From positions 1 through 16,042 of the forward strand of contig JBGQHM010000117.1 of the NCBI GenBank assembly GCA_041497995.1: a stretch of 16,042 nt of DNA, in the 5' to 3' direction. Below the pieces are notes generated by a model, which searched no databases, had not been told where the DNA came from, and saw only the letters and a program-made list of their open reading frames with translations. Shown here piece after piece: positions 14,142 to 16,042 of this stretch. Source of the stretch: DATKMS01 sp041497995. Its GTDB lineage: Bacteria; Desulfobacterota; Binatia; HRBIN30. Position numbers and translations under genes: made by a program. Numbering within the stretch: position 1 is the stretch's first letter; each line of letters begins with the position of its first letter.

Positions 14142-16042
14142 ATGATGAGAAATTGGAAATTGAAGCTAGTCGTTCCCGCCTTCGCATTTGCAGCATGTAT
14201 GGTGCTCGGAACTGCGCAAGTGGCCACAGCCACCTTCATATGCGCTGGACCGGGGACCTACGCGTGTAAGGGGCCGAATCCACCGACCCCCGGTGCGCCG
14301 AACGGTGTCTGCCAGCAAGGTGAGGGTTGCGATGATGGCAATACCATCGACGGTGATGGGTGTGACACCAACTGTATGCCGTCTGGCTGCGGCAACGGCG
14401 TCACGGTCTTCCCCGAAGAGTGTGACGGCGGCGCTTCCGCTGATGATAAGAGCGGCACGGCGACCCCGCCGGGAAATCCGTGCGACACGCACTGCCTGTC
14501 GAAGAATTGCGGCAACCACCGCATTGAGGGTGGTGAGGTGTGCGACGACGGTAACAAGTTCGACAACGACGGATGCGACACCGATCCGAACAACCTGCCA
14601 CTTGGGGGCCAGGGCCTCTGCCTCGGCAGCGGATGCGGCAACGGCATCACCAACATGAACGAGATGATGGCCGGCGGCTGCGACGACGGGAACACGGTCG
14701 ACAACGACGCCTGCAGCAACGCTTGCGTGTCCGCGTTCTGCGGTGACGGGATCAGCAACAACGCACCGAAGGAGACCTGCGACGACGGGAACACGGTCGA
14801 CAACGACCACTGCTCCAACACCTGCGTGTCCACACGGTGTGGAGACAATATCGTCCAGCCCGGCACACCCGCTGGCTCGACGGAGCAGTGCGACGATGCC
14901 AACACCATCAACACCGACGCGTGCCGCAACAATTGCACGACCTCGCGGTGCGGTGATGGGATCAGTGACATCGGTGAGGTTTGCGACGACGGCAACACCC
15001 TCGACACCGACAACTGCGTCGCTGATCCAGCTACCCCCAACGCCCACTGCACGAAGGTGCCAGTCTGCGGCGATGGCATCACCGATGGCAACGAACAATG
15101 CGACAATGGCGCGTGCACCTGCAAGGCGCCGAAGAAGGCGTCAGACGGCAAGCCGTGCGTTACCGCCGACCAGATTTTTGCCTGTGAAACTGCGGATGGT
15201 GGTAGCTGCCTCAACACCGGAGTCGGTCCAAACGCCGGTTTGGCCTGCGGCGTCACTGCGGGCGACGGCAACACCGACCTGCCAAACGCTTGCCGCGACA
15301 CGTGTGATTCGGCCTCGTGCGGTGACGGCATCACAGACACTCTAACCGAAAACTGCGACGACGGTTTCATCGGCACGGCTCCGTCGCCGGCCGACGACAC
15401 CGACTCCTGCCCGAACGGAACGATGATGGTCGCCATGGGCATGGAATGTCAGAACGGCAACGTGTGTGGTGACGGTAACCCGAACTTCGGACACCCAGGA
15501 CAGCCTGGCTACGATCCGAATGCATGCGACAACGGCGAAGGCACGAACCCCAAGACCTGCGCGGGTATGCCGAGTGTTGCGTGTAGTGTGAACACTGATT
15601 GCGCTGGGTCGACTGGGCCGTGCGGCAACAGCAACACGGCGGTCAACGCCTGCCACGATTCGACCTTCTCGGATGCTGACTGTCCGAATGGGTCGGCTAC
15701 CGCGTGCCAGTGCGAGCCGGACTTCTGCGGCGACGGCGTCACCAACAAGGGTGAGACCTGCGACGACGGTATGACGGCAGCTGCAGACTGCAACCCTGCG
15801 AAGCAGACCTGCGACACGGTAGCTGGAGATGACATCTGCGGCAGCACGTGCGCGCTGGCGACATGCGGTGACGGCGTCACTGAAGCAGGTGAAACCTGCG
15901 ACAACGGAATGCCCGCCAATGGTACCCCGGGTAACGGCGGACCCGGCAACGTAGACTGCACCAGCAAGTGTGCATTCAATACCTGTGGAGACGGTGAGGC
16001 TCTCGACGACGGTAACACCAGCACCCCCATCGAGGAGTGTGA
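14142..16042 (+). CDS. Secreted cysteine-rich DUF4215 (Myxococcus Cys-rich) repeat protein, 3' end beyond window
   Basis: An open reading of 633 codons runs from the ATG at 14142 (Shine-Dalgarno GAGGAAAGAGGAG) without a stop to the window edge. A signal peptide is clear: basic MMRNWKLK, a hydrophobic core, and a cleavage site after ATA at about residue 30. The mature part is about a dozen tandem cassettes of the form CGDGI-x-ExCDDGNTxDxDxCxxxC, the DUF4215 / Myxococcus cysteine-rich pattern. Early units are regular (about 30-35 residues). Later ones (after about residue 300) are stretched and irregular, with inserts such as PNFGHPGQPGYDP. The many Cys suggest disulphide-stabilised repeats outside the cytoplasm, and the many Asp/Asn suggest metal or Ca2+ binding; function is otherwise unknown. 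No anchor or enzymatic domain is seen before the cut. Two cassettes share a 31-base identical DNA block (14678-14708, 14777-14807). Confidence 0.9.
   Translation, partial: MMRNWKLKLVVPAFAFAACMVLGTAQVATATFICAGPGTYACKGPNPPTPGAPNGVCQQGEGCDDGNTIDGDGCDTNCMPSGCGNGVTVFPEECDGGASADDKSGTATPPGNPCDTHCLSKNCGNHRIEGGEVCDDGNKFDNDGCDTDPNNLPLGGQGLCLGSGCGNGITNMNEMMAGGCDDGNTVDNDACSNACVSAFCGDGISNNAPKETCDDGNTVDNDHCSNTCVSTRCGDNIVQPGTPAGSTEQCDDANTINTDACRNNCTTSRCGDGISDIGEVCDDGNTLDTDNCVADPATPNAHCTKVPVCGDGITDGNEQCDNGACTCKAPKKASDGKPCVTADQIFACETADGGSCLNTGVGPNAGLACGVTAGDGNTDLPNACRDTCDSASCGDGITDTLTENCDDGFIGTAPSPADDTDSCPNGTMMVAMGMECQNGNVCGDGNPNFGHPGQPGYDPNACDNGEGTNPKTCAGMPSVACSVNTDCAGSTGPCGNSNTAVNACHDSTFSDADCPNGSATACQCEPDFCGDGVTNKGETCDDGMTAAADCNPAKQTCDTVAGDDICGSTCALATCGDGVTEAGETCDNGMPANGTPGNGGPGNVDCTSKCAFNTCGDGEALDDGNTSTPIEEC
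14678..14807 (+). repeat. 31-base exact direct repeat inside the Cys-rich gene
   Basis: Positions 14678-14708 and 14777-14807 are identical and lie 99 bases (33 codons) apart, encoding CDDGNTVDND in both. The next codons also agree in protein (xCSNxCVS) with several silent differences, as expected for a fairly recent duplication or gene conversion between cassettes. Confidence 0.8.

Noticed and set aside
14258..15442. 394-codon minus-strand open frame opposite the Cys-rich gene (and a similar one at 15509-16030)
   Set aside because: These are shadows of the repetitive TGC/GAC/GGC codon pattern of the plus-strand DUF4215 gene, which has a signal peptide and family motifs.

Overview
This is a G+C-rich bacterial window of chromosomal character. 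The gene mix suggests a free-living Gram-negative of the old 'Deltaproteobacteria' kind (Binatota-, Myxococcota- or Desulfobacterota-like): class 2 PyrD, a Kef-type antiporter, crotonyl-CoA carboxylase/reductase, several large GT-C membrane proteins with TPR tails, and a long secreted cysteine-rich protein of the DUF4215 / Myxococcus-repeat type. The lineage is inference; no rRNA, tRNA or marker phylogeny is available here.

Layout. (1) 1-3161, minus strand: pyrD, then a Kef/CPA2 antiporter with RCK domains, then the first 24 codons of a membrane protein cut by the window edge. The junctions overlap by 4 bases (ATGA and GTGA), so the three are probably translationally coupled. (2) 3162-3430: heptamer repeats and hairpins surrounding a 46-codon relic of an FAD-dependent oxidoreductase. 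(3) 3424-3933, minus: a LeuD/aconitase-swivel-like protein whose signature catalytic motifs are replaced. (4) 4021-9924, plus: three different GT-C-type membrane proteins (a DxDxWWH protein with a TPR tail, an ArnT/PMT-like protein, and a TMTC-like WDDE protein with a TPR tail). The first two overlap by 8 bases. The third is preceded by about 540 bases without a conventional gene, holding a 13-codon ORF behind an unusually extended Shine-Dalgarno, four compact hairpins and a terminator-like stem with a T run. (5) 10024-12536, minus: a zinc-dependent MDR alcohol dehydrogenase followed downstream by ccr, separated by a large inverted repeat made of 8-base units. (6) 12658-13458, plus: a membrane-anchored HEAT-repeat protein. 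(7) 13459-14141: about 680 bases without a convincing gene, ending in two TTGACA boxes and a long leader. (8) 14142 to the window end, plus: the DUF4215 cysteine-rich secreted protein, open at the right edge.

How the genes work together. PyrD (pyrimidine synthesis, feeding electrons to quinone) and Kef (potassium/proton balance) share a probable transcript without an obvious functional link. The GT-C genes look like a module for modifying surface or periplasmic molecules with lipid-linked sugars; acceptor and donor are not identifiable here. Ccr makes ethylmalonyl-CoA, for the ethylmalonyl-CoA pathway or for polyketide extender units, but no pathway partner lies in the window.

The most interesting region is 7790-8205: the short ORF with near-complete complementarity to the 16S rRNA 3' end, the hairpin series and the terminator just ahead of a glycosyltransferase gene. 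This is the arrangement expected of either an attenuator-type leader or an independent structured RNA.
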